Below are positions 1 to 7,147 of a DNA stretch of 10,280 nucleotides, in pieces. The number at the start of each line of letters is the position of its first letter. Position 1 is the first letter of the stretch. The notes under the pieces were generated by a model, which was not told the origin of the DNA, ran no database searches, and saw only the letters and a list, made by a program, of their open reading frames with translations. Made by a program: the position numbers and the translations under genes. Origin of the DNA: Bacteroidota bacterium (GTDB taxonomy: Bacteria; Bacteroidota; Bacteroidia; Bacteroidales; Lentimicrobiaceae); the NCBI GenBank assembly GCA_023428585.1, contig JAEYXG010000293.1:1-10280 (forward strand), in the 5' to 3' direction.

Positions 1-689
1 CTATCACGGTTTGACTTATCCTCAACCAGGTTGGTCAAGTCATTCAAATTATCGCCAACCAATAATGAAATATGGTATTTCTCCAATAATTTATTTCTTC
101 TGCCCTCCTTGCTATTTTCATCAGTGCGCATAATAACATGATCACCATCAGCCATCGGGAAACCAAGTTTTTTAAGATTTTGAATAGTAGCATCTTTGAG
201 ATGTTCTTTCCTGTTGGTGATATAAAATACGCTTAATCCATTGGCTCTGGCATAATTCAGGAAATCAAGGGCTCCGGGCACCGCTTCAGCCTTAGCCTTT
301 AGGCACCATTCATCCCATCGGGTCGGGTAATTGATATCATCTATAATACACTGAGCCTGATAGGGACTATTGTCGAGCACTGTTTCATCCACATCCAGAA
401 TAACGATTCTGTGTTTATTTACATTCTTATCAGTCAGATCTTTATCAACAAGCAACTTTGCAAGATTATAGGATTGATAACAAAGTGCCCTATATTCGGC
501 AGCCTGCTGGTGATAAAGCGTTGCGAGCACCATGTATTCATTGTCGTATAGATAGACTGTAGCCGTATCCTCAATAATATCCTCGGCCCGGCTAATAACA
601 TCCTTTTCAGAATCCTTTGGTTGATCAGGCCTATAGCAACTTGAAAGCGCAATCAATAATGCAGCGAATAAGAATCCAAAATGTTTCAT
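1..689 (-). CDS. Acid phosphatase / 5'-nucleotidase lipoprotein, e(P4) family (HAD superfamily), C-terminus cut by window edge
   Basis: Translating the minus strand from the ATG at 689-687 gives an open frame of 229 residues that runs off the left edge. The N-terminus is a lipoprotein signal peptide: a short hydrophobic stretch (residues 4-16) ending in the lipobox LSSC, with lipidated Cys18, so the enzyme should be anchored to a membrane and face the periplasm or surface. HAD motif I is DVDET at 99-103, with Asp99 as the predicted nucleophile and Asp101 as acid/base. Motif II is the Thr in YITNR (156-160). The motif III region has Lys194 in SKEGRR. Motif IV is GDNLND (212-217). This order and spacing fit the class C / e(P4) phosphatases, which remove phosphate from nucleoside monophosphates and related esters outside the cytoplasm. 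Family members are about 260-270 residues, so perhaps 30-40 residues are missing. The start lies only 15 bases past the U-tract of the nifJ terminator. No Shine-Dalgarno sequence is visible, which is normal in Bacteroidota. Confidence 0.88.
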   Translation of the reverse strand, partial: MKHFGFLFAALLIALSSCYRPDQPKDSEKDVISRAEDIIEDTATVYLYDNEYMVLATLYHQQAAEYRALCYQSYNLAKLLVDKDLTDKNVNKHRIVILDVDETVLDNSPYQAQCIIDDINYPTRWDEWCLKAKAEAVPGALDFLNYARANGLSVFYITNRKEHLKDATIQNLKKLGFPMADGDHVIMRTDENSKEGRRNKLLEKYHISLLVGDNLNDLTNLVEDKSNRD

Positions 690-703
690 GGTAGAAATTT
701 TAG

Positions 704-735
704 AAAAAAAAGAGCCGGAAAGAAATTTCCGGCTC
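704..735 (-). terminator. Intrinsic terminator of nifJ
   Basis: A perfect 10-bp inverted repeat (GAGCCGGAAA at 712-721 and TTTCCGGCTC at 726-735) encloses a 4-base loop. Read on the minus strand, it is followed immediately by eight T residues (the A-run at 704-711). The GC-rich stem plus U-tract starts 22 bases after the nifJ stop codon, so it is a textbook rho-independent terminator for nifJ. Read on the plus strand, the stem has no U-tract. Confidence 0.92.
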
Positions 736-743
736 CAAAATTA
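736..743 (-). promoter_or_regulatory. Possible -7 element for the phosphatase gene
   Basis: The minus strand reads TAATTTTG here, an exact match to the Bacteroidota -7 consensus TAnnTTTG. I find no TTTG-type -33 element at the usual 19-21 base spacing; the nearest TTTG is about 24 bases upstream. A start site about 7 bases downstream would fall inside the nifJ terminator stem. The phosphatase gene otherwise has no room for its own promoter downstream of that hairpin, so this is a weak but position-appropriate candidate. Confidence 0.2.
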
Positions 744-756
744 GTCAAATTATAAC

Positions 757-3700
757 CTACTTTGATTCAAAAACCATTTGGGCCATTCTGCGATAGCTAT
801 TGTATCTCCATTTAGCATTCTCTTCAGCTGCAGCAAATAATTCACCGGCTTCAACAGGGAATGATTTCTTGAGTGAAGTATACCTAACCTCAGAGTTAAG
901 GAATTCCTGGAACTTGGTGTAGTCAGGTTCTTTGGAATCCAGCTGGAACGGATTTTTACCTTCAGCTTCAAGCATAGGGTTGTAGCGATACAATGCCCAG
1001 TAACCTGCTTCAACGGCTTTCTCCTGTTGTTCCTGAGCTTTGCCCATACCTGCCCTGATACCGTGGTTGATACATGGTGAATAAGCAATGATGAGTGATG
1101 GTCCGGGGTAAGCTTCTGCTTCACGCAGTGCTTTCAGGTATTGAGTTTGATTAGCACCCATAGCAACCTGAGCAACATAAACATAACCATAACTCATTGC
1201 CATCATTCCAAGATCTTTCTTACGGATTTTCTTACCACTGGCAGCAAATTTGGCTACTGCGCCTACAGGTGTTGATTTGGAAGCCTGACCACCGGTATTG
1301 GAATACACTTCAGTATCCATAACGAGAATGTTTACATCTTCGCCTGATGCAATAACGTGATCCAATCCTCCATAACCGATATCATAAGCCCAACCATCGC
1401 CACCAAACATCCATACCGATTTCTTGATGAAGTATTGCCCCAGTTCAACCAATTCCCTGGCAATGGGAGTATTCTCCTTTTCAAGTAATGGCAATAGTTT
1501 TTCAGAAGCGGTTTTAGATAATGCCGCATTATTCATACCATCAATCCACTCCTGAGCAGCCAATTTCAATTCAGCATTTGTTGTTTCACTGATAATGGCA
1601 GCAAGCTTAATTGAAATACGTTCACGCATTTTGCTAACGGCAGTTGCCATACCTAATCCGTACTCGGCATTGTCCTCGAACAGTGAATTACCCCAAGCCG
1701 GTCCTTTACCCTGTGCATTGGTAGTATATGGAGTTGAAGGAGCTGAACCACCATAAATAGATGAACAACCAGTTGCATTTGCAACCATCATCCTATCGCC
1801 ATACAATTGAGTAACCAACTTGATATATGGAGTTTCACCACAACCGGAACATGCACCAGAGAACTCGAACAAAGGCTGAGCGAACTGGCTGTTCTTAACG
1901 TTTTGCTCTTTTGAAGCAATAGTATCCTTATAAGTTACATTCTTTGTAATGGCATTCCATAAATCCTGTTGTGCCATCTGACTTTCAAGAGGTTCCATAA
2001 CCAATGCCTTGGTCTTGGCAGGACAAACGTCGGCGCAATTGCCACAACCGGTACAATCGAGAGGGCTCAGCTGGATGCGGAATTCCAATCCTTCAAAAGT
2101 TTTTGGGATAGCTTTAATAGCTGTTGTTCCTTCGGGCAATGTTGCCATTTCCTCCTTACTAATCAGGAATGGACGGATACAGGCATGAGGGCAAACGAAA
2201 GCACACTGATTACACTGAATACAGTTTTCTGATTTCCACTCAGGAACATTGACAGCAATACCGCGTTTTTCGTAAGCAGCAGTACCAGCCATCCATGTAC
2301 CATCTTCACGACCCAGGAATGCACTTACAGGCAAATCATCACCCTTCATGGCATTGATAGGTTCTACAACCTGTCTGATAAAGTCAGGAACATCACTGTA
2401 AGCTTCATTTTTAACCGGAACAATTTGTTTCCAGGATGCCGGAACAGTTATTTTAACAACCTCACCGCCTCTGTCGATGGCAGCATAATTCATTTTCACC
2501 ACTTCCTCACCTTTCTTTCCAAAATCCTTAAGCACAGCTTTCTTCATGTAGTCGACCGCCATGTTGTAAGGAATTACCTCTGAAATTTTAAAGAAGGCTG
2601 ATTGCATTATGGTATTTGTTCTACCACCCAAGCCAATTTCTTCAGCAATGACAGTTGCGTTTATAGTGTAGAAATTGATGTCGTTTTCAGCAATATATCT
2701 TTTAAAATTATCGGGAATACGATTAAGCGTTTCTTCCTCATCCCACAAACTATTCAACAGGAAAGTCCCACCCTTTTTAAGGCCCTTGAGCATATCATAT
2801 TTTTCAAGATATGCAGGCACATGGCAAGCCACAAAGTCAGGCGTGTTCACAAGATAGGGAGAACGAATAGGCTGATCACCGAAACGAAGATGTGAAGTAG
2901 TTACACCACCGGATTTCTTTGAGTCATAAGCAAAATAAGCCTGACAATACTTATCGGTAGTTTCACCAATAATTTTGATAGAGTTTTTATTGGCACCCAC
3001 TGTACCATCGGCACCAATACCATAAAATTTAGCCTGGTAAGTACCTTTGTTAGAGAGATCAACCTCGGGCAATAGAGGCAATGAAGTGAAGGTAACATCA
3101 TCAACAATACCTACGGTGAAATTATTCTTAGGCTCTTTCATCTTCATATTGTTCACAACAGAGAGAATCATAGCAGGAGTAGTATCCTTTGAGCTTAATC
3201 CATAGCGTCCACCAACTATTAAAGGTCTATTTTCACTTGTATAGAAAGCGTCTTTTACATCCAGGTAGAGTGGTTCACCATTTGCACCCGGCTCCTTGGT
3301 ACGGTCAAGAACAGTAACGCGCTTAACCGATTTAGGCATAACATTAAAGAAATACTTGGTAGAGAAAGGACGGTACAAATGAACCGAAACAAGCCCCAGT
3401 TTCTCACCTTTAGCATTAAGATAATCAATAACTTCCTTAATTGTATCAGTAATTGAACCCATTGCCACGATTACATTTTCAGCATCAGGGGCACCATAAT
3501 AGGTAAATGGATGATATTCACGACCGGTAAGTTTGGTAATTTGCTGCATATACTCTTCAACCATATCAGGGAGAGCATTGTAGAAACTATTGGCTGCTTC
3601 ACGTGATTGGAAATAAATATCAGGATTCTGAGCGGTACCACGAGTAACCGGATGTTCAGGATTAAGGGCTCTATTGCGGAAAGCCTTCAGGGCATCCCAG

Positions 3701-4293
3701 TCGAGTAAAGCGGCCAGGTCTTCATTTGAAGGTGCTTCAGCTTTCTGAATTTCATGAGAAGTACGGAATCCATCAAAGAAATGGAGGAAAGGAACACGAG
3801 AGTGGATGGCAGTCAGGTGAGCAACACCAGCAAGGTCAAAAATTTCCTGAACACTACCGGTAGCCAACATAGCAAAACCGGTTTGGCGTGTAGCATAGAC
3901 ATCAGAATGGTCACCAAAGATTGAAAGTGCCTGGGCGGCAAGACTTCTAGCAGAAACATGGAACACAGCAGGAAGCAATTCACCTGCCATCTTATACATG
4001 TTTGGAATCATCAGCAACAAACCCTGAGAAGCAGTATAAGTGGTAGTTAAGGCACCTGCCTGTAATGAACCGTGTACGGCACCGGCTGCACCTGCTTCAG
4101 ACTGCATTTCAGTAACCTTGACCGTTTCACCAAAAATATTTTTCCGACCGTGAGAAGCCCATTCATCGACATACTCAGCCATGGTAGAAGAGGGTGTGAT
4201 TGGATAAATGGCAGCAACTTCACTAAACATGTAGGCGATATGTGCCGCTGCATAATTCCCGTCACATGTAACAAAATTTTTCTTTTTTGTCAT
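757..4293 (-). CDS. nifJ: Pyruvate:ferredoxin (flavodoxin) oxidoreductase, single-chain
   Basis: This cytoplasmic enzyme of 1178 residues converts pyruvate, CoA and oxidised ferredoxin or flavodoxin to acetyl-CoA, CO2 and reduced carrier. The N-terminal pyrimidine-binding domain has YPITPS (30-35), the conserved Glu66 in SEAGAAGA that should activate thiamine pyrophosphate, and Arg116 in the SARSLA segment, equivalent to the pyruvate-contacting Arg of the Desulfovibrio africanus enzyme. A two-cluster ferredoxin domain follows, with Cys691/694/697/701 and Cys747/750/753/757, each ending in CP. The C-terminal TPP domain has Cys815, Cys818, Cys843 and Cys1074 for the proximal 4Fe-4S cluster and the GDG...N signature (Gly965-Asp966-Gly967, Asn999). 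All ligands are present. The chain ends about where the D. africanus catalytic core ends, so it lacks that enzyme's C-terminal oxygen-protective extension. The start MTKKKNFVTCDGN matches the family. No Shine-Dalgarno is seen; the leader is A/T-rich. It is transcribed divergently from the flavoprotein gene at 4526 and has its own terminator, so it is probably monocistronic. Confidence 0.97.
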   Translation of the reverse strand: MTKKKNFVTCDGNYAAAHIAYMFSEVAAIYPITPSSTMAEYVDEWASHGRKNIFGETVKVTEMQSEAGAAGAVHGSLQAGALTTTYTASQGLLLMIPNMYKMAGELLPAVFHVSARSLAAQALSIFGDHSDVYATRQTGFAMLATGSVQEIFDLAGVAHLTAIHSRVPFLHFFDGFRTSHEIQKAEAPSNEDLAALLDWDALKAFRNRALNPEHPVTRGTAQNPDIYFQSREAANSFYNALPDMVEEYMQQITKLTGREYHPFTYYGAPDAENVIVAMGSITDTIKEVIDYLNAKGEKLGLVSVHLYRPFSTKYFFNVMPKSVKRVTVLDRTKEPGANGEPLYLDVKDAFYTSENRPLIVGGRYGLSSKDTTPAMILSVVNNMKMKEPKNNFTVGIVDDVTFTSLPLLPEVDLSNKGTYQAKFYGIGADGTVGANKNSIKIIGETTDKYCQAYFAYDSKKSGGVTTSHLRFGDQPIRSPYLVNTPDFVACHVPAYLEKYDMLKGLKKGGTFLLNSLWDEEETLNRIPDNFKRYIAENDINFYTINATVIAEEIGLGGRTNTIMQSAFFKISEVIPYNMAVDYMKKAVLKDFGKKGEEVVKMNYAAIDRGGEVVKITVPASWKQIVPVKNEAYSDVPDFIRQVVEPINAMKGDDLPVSAFLGREDGTWMAGTAAYEKRGIAVNVPEWKSENCIQCNQCAFVCPHACIRPFLISKEEMATLPEGTTAIKAIPKTFEGLEFRIQLSPLDCTGCGNCADVCPAKTKALVMEPLESQMAQQDLWNAITKNVTYKDTIASKEQNVKNSQFAQPLFEFSGACSGCGETPYIKLVTQLYGDRMMVANATGCSSIYGGSAPSTPYTTNAQGKGPAWGNSLFEDNAEYGLGMATAVSKMRERISIKLAAIISETTNAELKLAAQEWIDGMNNAALSKTASEKLLPLLEKENTPIARELVELGQYFIKKSVWMFGGDGWAYDIGYGGLDHVIASGEDVNILVMDTEVYSNTGGQASKSTPVGAVAKFAASGKKIRKKDLGMMAMSYGYVYVAQVAMGANQTQYLKALREAEAYPGPSLIIAYSPCINHGIRAGMGKAQEQQEKAVEAGYWALYRYNPMLEAEGKNPFQLDSKEPDYTKFQEFLNSEVRYTSLKKSFPVEAGELFAAAEENAKWRYNSYRRMAQMVFESK

Positions 4294-4325
4294 ATCAAAT
4301 TTTATTTAAGAGACTCATTTACAAT

Positions 4326-4349
4326 GCTTTTCACAAACCCCTGAAAAGC
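4326..4349. repeat. Perfect 8+8 bp inverted repeat upstream of nifJ (possible operator or leader hairpin)
   Basis: GCTTTTCA (4326-4333) and TGAAAAGC (4342-4349) are exact reverse complements separated by 8 bases. The dyad lies 33-56 bases upstream of the nifJ start and about 180 bases from the divergent flavoprotein gene. A centre-to-centre spacing of 16 bp suits a dimeric DNA-binding protein; in RNA it would form an 8-bp stem with an 8-base loop. No U-tract follows on the minus strand, so it is not an obvious terminator. No regulator can be named from the sequence. Confidence 0.45.
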
Positions 4350-4516
4350 TCTGCAATATTACTCATTTTTAGTTAATCGGGAGTCAAAAACACACTGAAA
4401 CTATTGAGAACCACGTAATTTATAATCGTTTTAAATTGTTGCTGTTTCATGAAAACTAGCCTATCAAAATTCCAACAAAATTCGTTTCTCATTGTTAATA
4501 AGCAAAACACAAAACC

Positions 4517-4521
4517 GGAGG
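4517..4521 (+). promoter_or_regulatory. Shine-Dalgarno sequence of the flavoprotein gene
   Basis: GGAGG lies 4 bases before the ATG at 4526. It is the only strong Shine-Dalgarno match before a gene in this window; the other starts have A/T-rich leaders, as is usual in Bacteroidota. It supports the chosen start, although the spacer is slightly short. Confidence 0.6.
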
Positions 4522-4525
4522 TATT

Positions 4526-5539
4526 ATGACTGATCTTTCAACAACTTTTATGGGTATAAAGCTGGCAAACCCAATTATAGTCGGTTCAAGCAATATGGTT
4601 GACAATCCTGAAAAGCTCAGGCAGCTTGAAGAATCCGGAGCAGCGGCAATTGTATACAAATCGCTATTTGAAGAGCAGATTCAGCTTGAGAGTTTTCAAT
4701 TCCATTCCGAGATGGAGTTATACAATGAGCGAAGTGCAGAATCAATCAACTTGTATCCGGGCATGGAGCATGCAGGTCCTGCCGAGCATCTACATAAACT
4801 GCGACAGGCAAAGCAAAGCTTGAAGATTCCAGTCATTGGGAGCTTGAACTGCATATTCACTGAGACATGGGTTGACTGGGCACAGCAGATTGAAAAAACC
4901 GGAGTAGATGGCATTGAGCTCAATTTCTTTAGCCTCCCTCGTGATTTTGAAACTTCAGCCGCTTCTATAGAACAGGAACAAATTGCCATAGTAAAACAAG
5001 TATGTCAGGCAGTATCAATACCCGTAAGTGTTAAGCTAAGCCCTTTTTACACGAATACCCTTCAGGTAATAAAACGCATGCAAGATGCAGGTGCCAAAGC
5101 TTTTGTACTTTTCAATAGAATGTTTGAGCCCGACATTAGCACAAGCGCTTTAAAACATATTGTACCCTTCAATTTAAGTGAGCATGGCGATTATAGGATG
5201 TCGCTCAGGTATATTGGAATACTCTATAAGAACTTAAATGCTTCACTGATAGGCTCTACCGGTATTCATTCAGGTGCAGATGTTGCAAAAATGATCCTAT
5301 CAGGAGCTGATGCCGTACAGATTGTCAGTGCTATCTATCTTAACACACCGGCAGTAATTACACAGATCCTTTCTGACCTTGGGAAGTTTATGGAATCAAA
5401 CAATTTCAAATCATTGGATAGCTTCAGGGGGTCATTGTCAAGAGATCACACCAAAGACCCCTTTGTATATAAAAGGGCACAGTATGTTGACCTGCTCCTG
5501 CATTCAGATAAACTGTTGAGATCAGACAATCAGGTTTAA
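4526..5539 (+). CDS. Dihydroorotate dehydrogenase-like FMN flavoprotein (not a canonical PyrD)
   Basis: This is a 337-residue TIM-barrel protein of the dihydroorotate dehydrogenase / PreA superfamily. It opens with the typical strand DLSTTFMGIKLANPIIVGSS. Lys45 (VYKS) and Lys170 (VSVKLS) sit where the family's FMN-contacting lysines lie, and GSTGIHSG (243-250) with GADAVQI (260-266) is the FMN-phosphate region. The active-site loop, usually NLSCPN in class 1 PyrD, reads NFFSLP (133-138): a Ser (136) takes the place of the catalytic Cys and the following Pro-Asn is lost. The usual GLPN orotate-binding segment is replaced by YPGMEHAG (77-84). Genuine dihydroorotate oxidation is therefore doubtful. 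It also lacks the C-terminal ferredoxin domain of PreA; its only cysteines are 109 and 160. I recall a PyrD-like family of this kind annotated near nifJ in anaerobic Bacteroidota and green sulfur bacteria, but could not check. Substrate and electron acceptor are unknown. A GGAGG supports the start. It ends 21 bases from the convergent EamA gene. Confidence 0.85.
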   Translation: MTDLSTTFMGIKLANPIIVGSSNMVDNPEKLRQLEESGAAAIVYKSLFEEQIQLESFQFHSEMELYNERSAESINLYPGMEHAGPAEHLHKLRQAKQSLKIPVIGSLNCIFTETWVDWAQQIEKTGVDGIELNFFSLPRDFETSAASIEQEQIAIVKQVCQAVSIPVSVKLSPFYTNTLQVIKRMQDAGAKAFVLFNRMFEPDISTSALKHIVPFNLSEHGDYRMSLRYIGILYKNLNASLIGSTGIHSGADVAKMILSGADAVQIVSAIYLNTPAVITQILSDLGKFMESNNFKSLDSFRGSLSRDHTKDPFVYKRAQYVDLLLHSDKLLRSDNQV

Positions 5540-5560
5540 ATTTACCACAACCTCCAGCCG

Positions 5561-6487
5561 CTACACTTTTTCTATCTGACGGGATAGAGAGAGCCTGACT
5601 ATTGCATAAAGCATAATGGCAGCACTAATCCACTGAACGGGGCTTAGCAATCGATTGTTGAATATATAATCAAAGATTATTGCCGAGAGTGGAAAGAATA
5701 GTTCAAAGATGGTTGAGAGCATGGCCGGTACTTTTCGCAAACCATAATAGTAGAGAAAAATTGCACCTGAGCCAACAGTGAGTGCGATAATAAGTATTAT
5801 AAGCCAGTTATGAGGAGTAACAACCTCAAATTCACGCAAATGTCCGGTGAAGGAAATAAACACCAGCATGATAATAGTAGTAAAACCATAGCGGTAGAAT
5901 GTTGCAGCATAGAACGACAGTTTTCGAAGGACCCCTTTACCTGCAACGGTGGCAGCACCAAAGGAAAAAGCTGCGATCAATGAATAGCCGGCAGCCAGGG
6001 CTGTATTTGAACCGGTAGAAAACTCAGGCAGTTTAAAACCGAAAGTAAGGAAGTAGCTTGCCAATATTGCAATACCGGCCCATAGATAAAAATTCTCACG
6101 CATCTTCTCTCTAAGGAAAAAGTAGGCAAGTACAATTGCAAACACAGGCTGTAGTTTTTGCAGCAGGACCACAACCGACAAGCTCTGGAATTCAACCAAA
6201 AACAGGGCTTTAACAATTGCCAATGTTCCCAGAGCGCCACCCAGAAGCGAAACGAGTATCAATAGCAAAATATCATTCAGTGTTAGAATGGATAGATACC
6301 GGTATTCACGAAACAAGAAAAGATTCATTATCACAAAAGGGATGAAGTGAACAATGAACACAACGAAACCAATATTCAGATTATAAAGTTGCGGGGTTAG
6401 TACAATACCATCCAAACCCCACATGATGGCTGATATACTTATGGCAACACAGCCTATAAAAAGTGATGATTTTAGCAGTTTAGACAC
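5561..6487 (-). CDS. EamA/DMT-family inner-membrane transporter
   Basis: This 308-residue, very hydrophobic protein has about ten predicted membrane segments (roughly 9-30, 38-60, 71-93, 100-125, 133-150, 163-183, 192-213, 228-250, 255-275, 283-300), arranged as two repeats of five, the usual EamA layout. The first repeat carries the typical segment LQKLQPVFAIVLAYFFLREK (109-128), and the second the matching PAMLSTIFELFFPLSAIIFD (254-273). Such proteins usually export or import small metabolites such as amino acids or other polar compounds; the substrate cannot be told here. The start codon is GTG at 6487-6485: an in-frame TAG lies two codons upstream, and the first internal ATG (codon 22) would remove most of the first membrane segment. 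The gene begins 23 bases after the small membrane-protein gene on the same strand, so the two are probably cotranscribed. No intrinsic terminator is visible after its stop codon, which faces the convergent flavoprotein gene. Confidence 0.9.
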   Translation of the reverse strand: MSKLLKSSLFIGCVAISISAIMWGLDGIVLTPQLYNLNIGFVVFIVHFIPFVIMNLFLFREYRYLSILTLNDILLLILVSLLGGALGTLAIVKALFLVEFQSLSVVVLLQKLQPVFAIVLAYFFLREKMRENFYLWAGIAILASYFLTFGFKLPEFSTGSNTALAAGYSLIAAFSFGAATVAGKGVLRKLSFYAATFYRYGFTTIIMLVFISFTGHLREFEVVTPHNWLIILIIALTVGSGAIFLYYYGLRKVPAMLSTIFELFFPLSAIIFDYIFNNRLLSPVQWISAAIMLYAIVRLSLSRQIEKV

Positions 6488-6510
6488 AGCCTATAGAGTT
6501 TGTAGAGATT

Positions 6511-7032
6511 CTAGAATAGCAATCGCGCTTCATTCTTTAAATATTCCATAGCCCTTTTTGTTTGTGATTGTTCTTCATTCGCCTCACTTTGAAAGATAAG
6601 TTGGGCCAGATCAGATGCTGATGCATCGTCCTTCATCTGTGAAAAAGCATTATTTATTGAAGCTATGATTGAATCGTGAGCCTTTTTTATTAAATCCCAG
6701 GCTTCTGAGGAAATATAAAGTTGTTGGGATAAATTATGATCAAATTCGTCCTTAACATTATTCATCAGCATCTGCTGCAGCTGAGCAGCAGTTTGCCCCA
6801 ATGATACATTCCTGAGAATTACCTGTGACAATTCCATTCGTTCAAGCAATAGAACAAGGCGTTCATATGCCTGTAGTCTGACAGGTGTGATTATTTCCTT
6901 GTTTTTAAGGCCGATCTTGACAATGAGTTTTTCTTTCTCAGTTTTTACATAATACCTCACAAATACCCATACGGCAGCAGCAATAATTAATACCGGGATC
7001 AACAGGAATAGGAACTCTTTGATGATTGTCAT
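6511..7032 (-). CDS. Membrane-anchored protein of unknown function, conserved Bacteroidota type
   Basis: This 173-residue protein has one N-terminal membrane segment (about residues 5-27) followed by a basic stretch (KTEKEKLIVK) and a soluble, mostly helical, probably cytoplasmic domain. Its most distinctive part is PVRLQAYERLVLLLERM (50-66). I recall similar RLQAYERL/LERM proteins as a small conserved Bacteroidota family of unknown function (possibly the family called DUF7935), but this is from memory. Helical segments at about 77-110 and 125-170 contain many Gln, Glu and Ala residues and could form coiled coils. No catalytic motif, cysteine or metal-binding cluster is visible. It is the first gene of a probable pair with the EamA transporter 23 bases downstream. 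The start ATG at 7032 places the hydrophobic segment at the N-terminus, which fits a signal anchor. Its upstream region is shared with the divergent aminotransferase gene; GATATTTG on the minus strand (7062-7055) is one base from the TAnnTTTG element. Confidence 0.75.
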   Translation of the reverse strand: MTIIKEFLFLLIPVLIIAAAVWVFVRYYVKTEKEKLIVKIGLKNKEIITPVRLQAYERLVLLLERMELSQVILRNVSLGQTAAQLQQMLMNNVKDEFDHNLSQQLYISSEAWDLIKKAHDSIIASINNAFSQMKDDASASDLAQLIFQSEANEEQSQTKRAMEYLKNEARLLF

Positions 7033-7092
7033 ACGGATAATTCTAAAATACGTGCAAATATCGGAAATCTTTCCATTTTAACGACTTATTCC

Positions 7093-7123
7093 TTGCTTAA
7101 GGTATTTTTATTTCATTATTTTG
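7093..7123 (+). promoter_or_regulatory. Candidate Bacteroidota-type promoter for the aminotransferase gene
   Basis: TTG at 7093-7095 (a -33-like element) is followed after 20 bases by TTATTTTG at 7116-7123, one mismatch from the TAnnTTTG -7 consensus. The start site would lie near 7130, giving a leader of about 18 bases before the ATG at 7148. The spacing is right for this promoter type, but the region is A/T-rich and chance matches are likely. Confidence 0.35.
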
Positions 7124-7147
7124 CTCGATCTTTAAACTTTTTAGATC

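Noticed and set aside
1969..2895. Open frames on the plus strand inside nifJ
   Set aside because: They lie opposite a fully conserved coding sequence, have no recognisable protein features and no start signals; they are shadows of nifJ.
4072..4344. A 90-codon plus-strand frame overlapping the nifJ start and its upstream dyad
   Set aside because: Most of it is antisense to the conserved N-terminal domain of nifJ, the product resembles no family, and there is no ribosome-binding site.
4381..4500. A Bacteroidota-type promoter for the flavoprotein gene or nifJ
   Set aside because: No TAnnTTTG element occurs on either strand of 4294-4525. On the minus strand the closest match, TAAAATTTG, has an extra base and sits too close to the nifJ ATG.
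5532..5553. AGGTT...AACCT as a possible terminator between the flavoprotein and EamA genes
   Set aside because: The stem is only 5 bp with a 12-base loop, and no U-tract follows directly on either strand.
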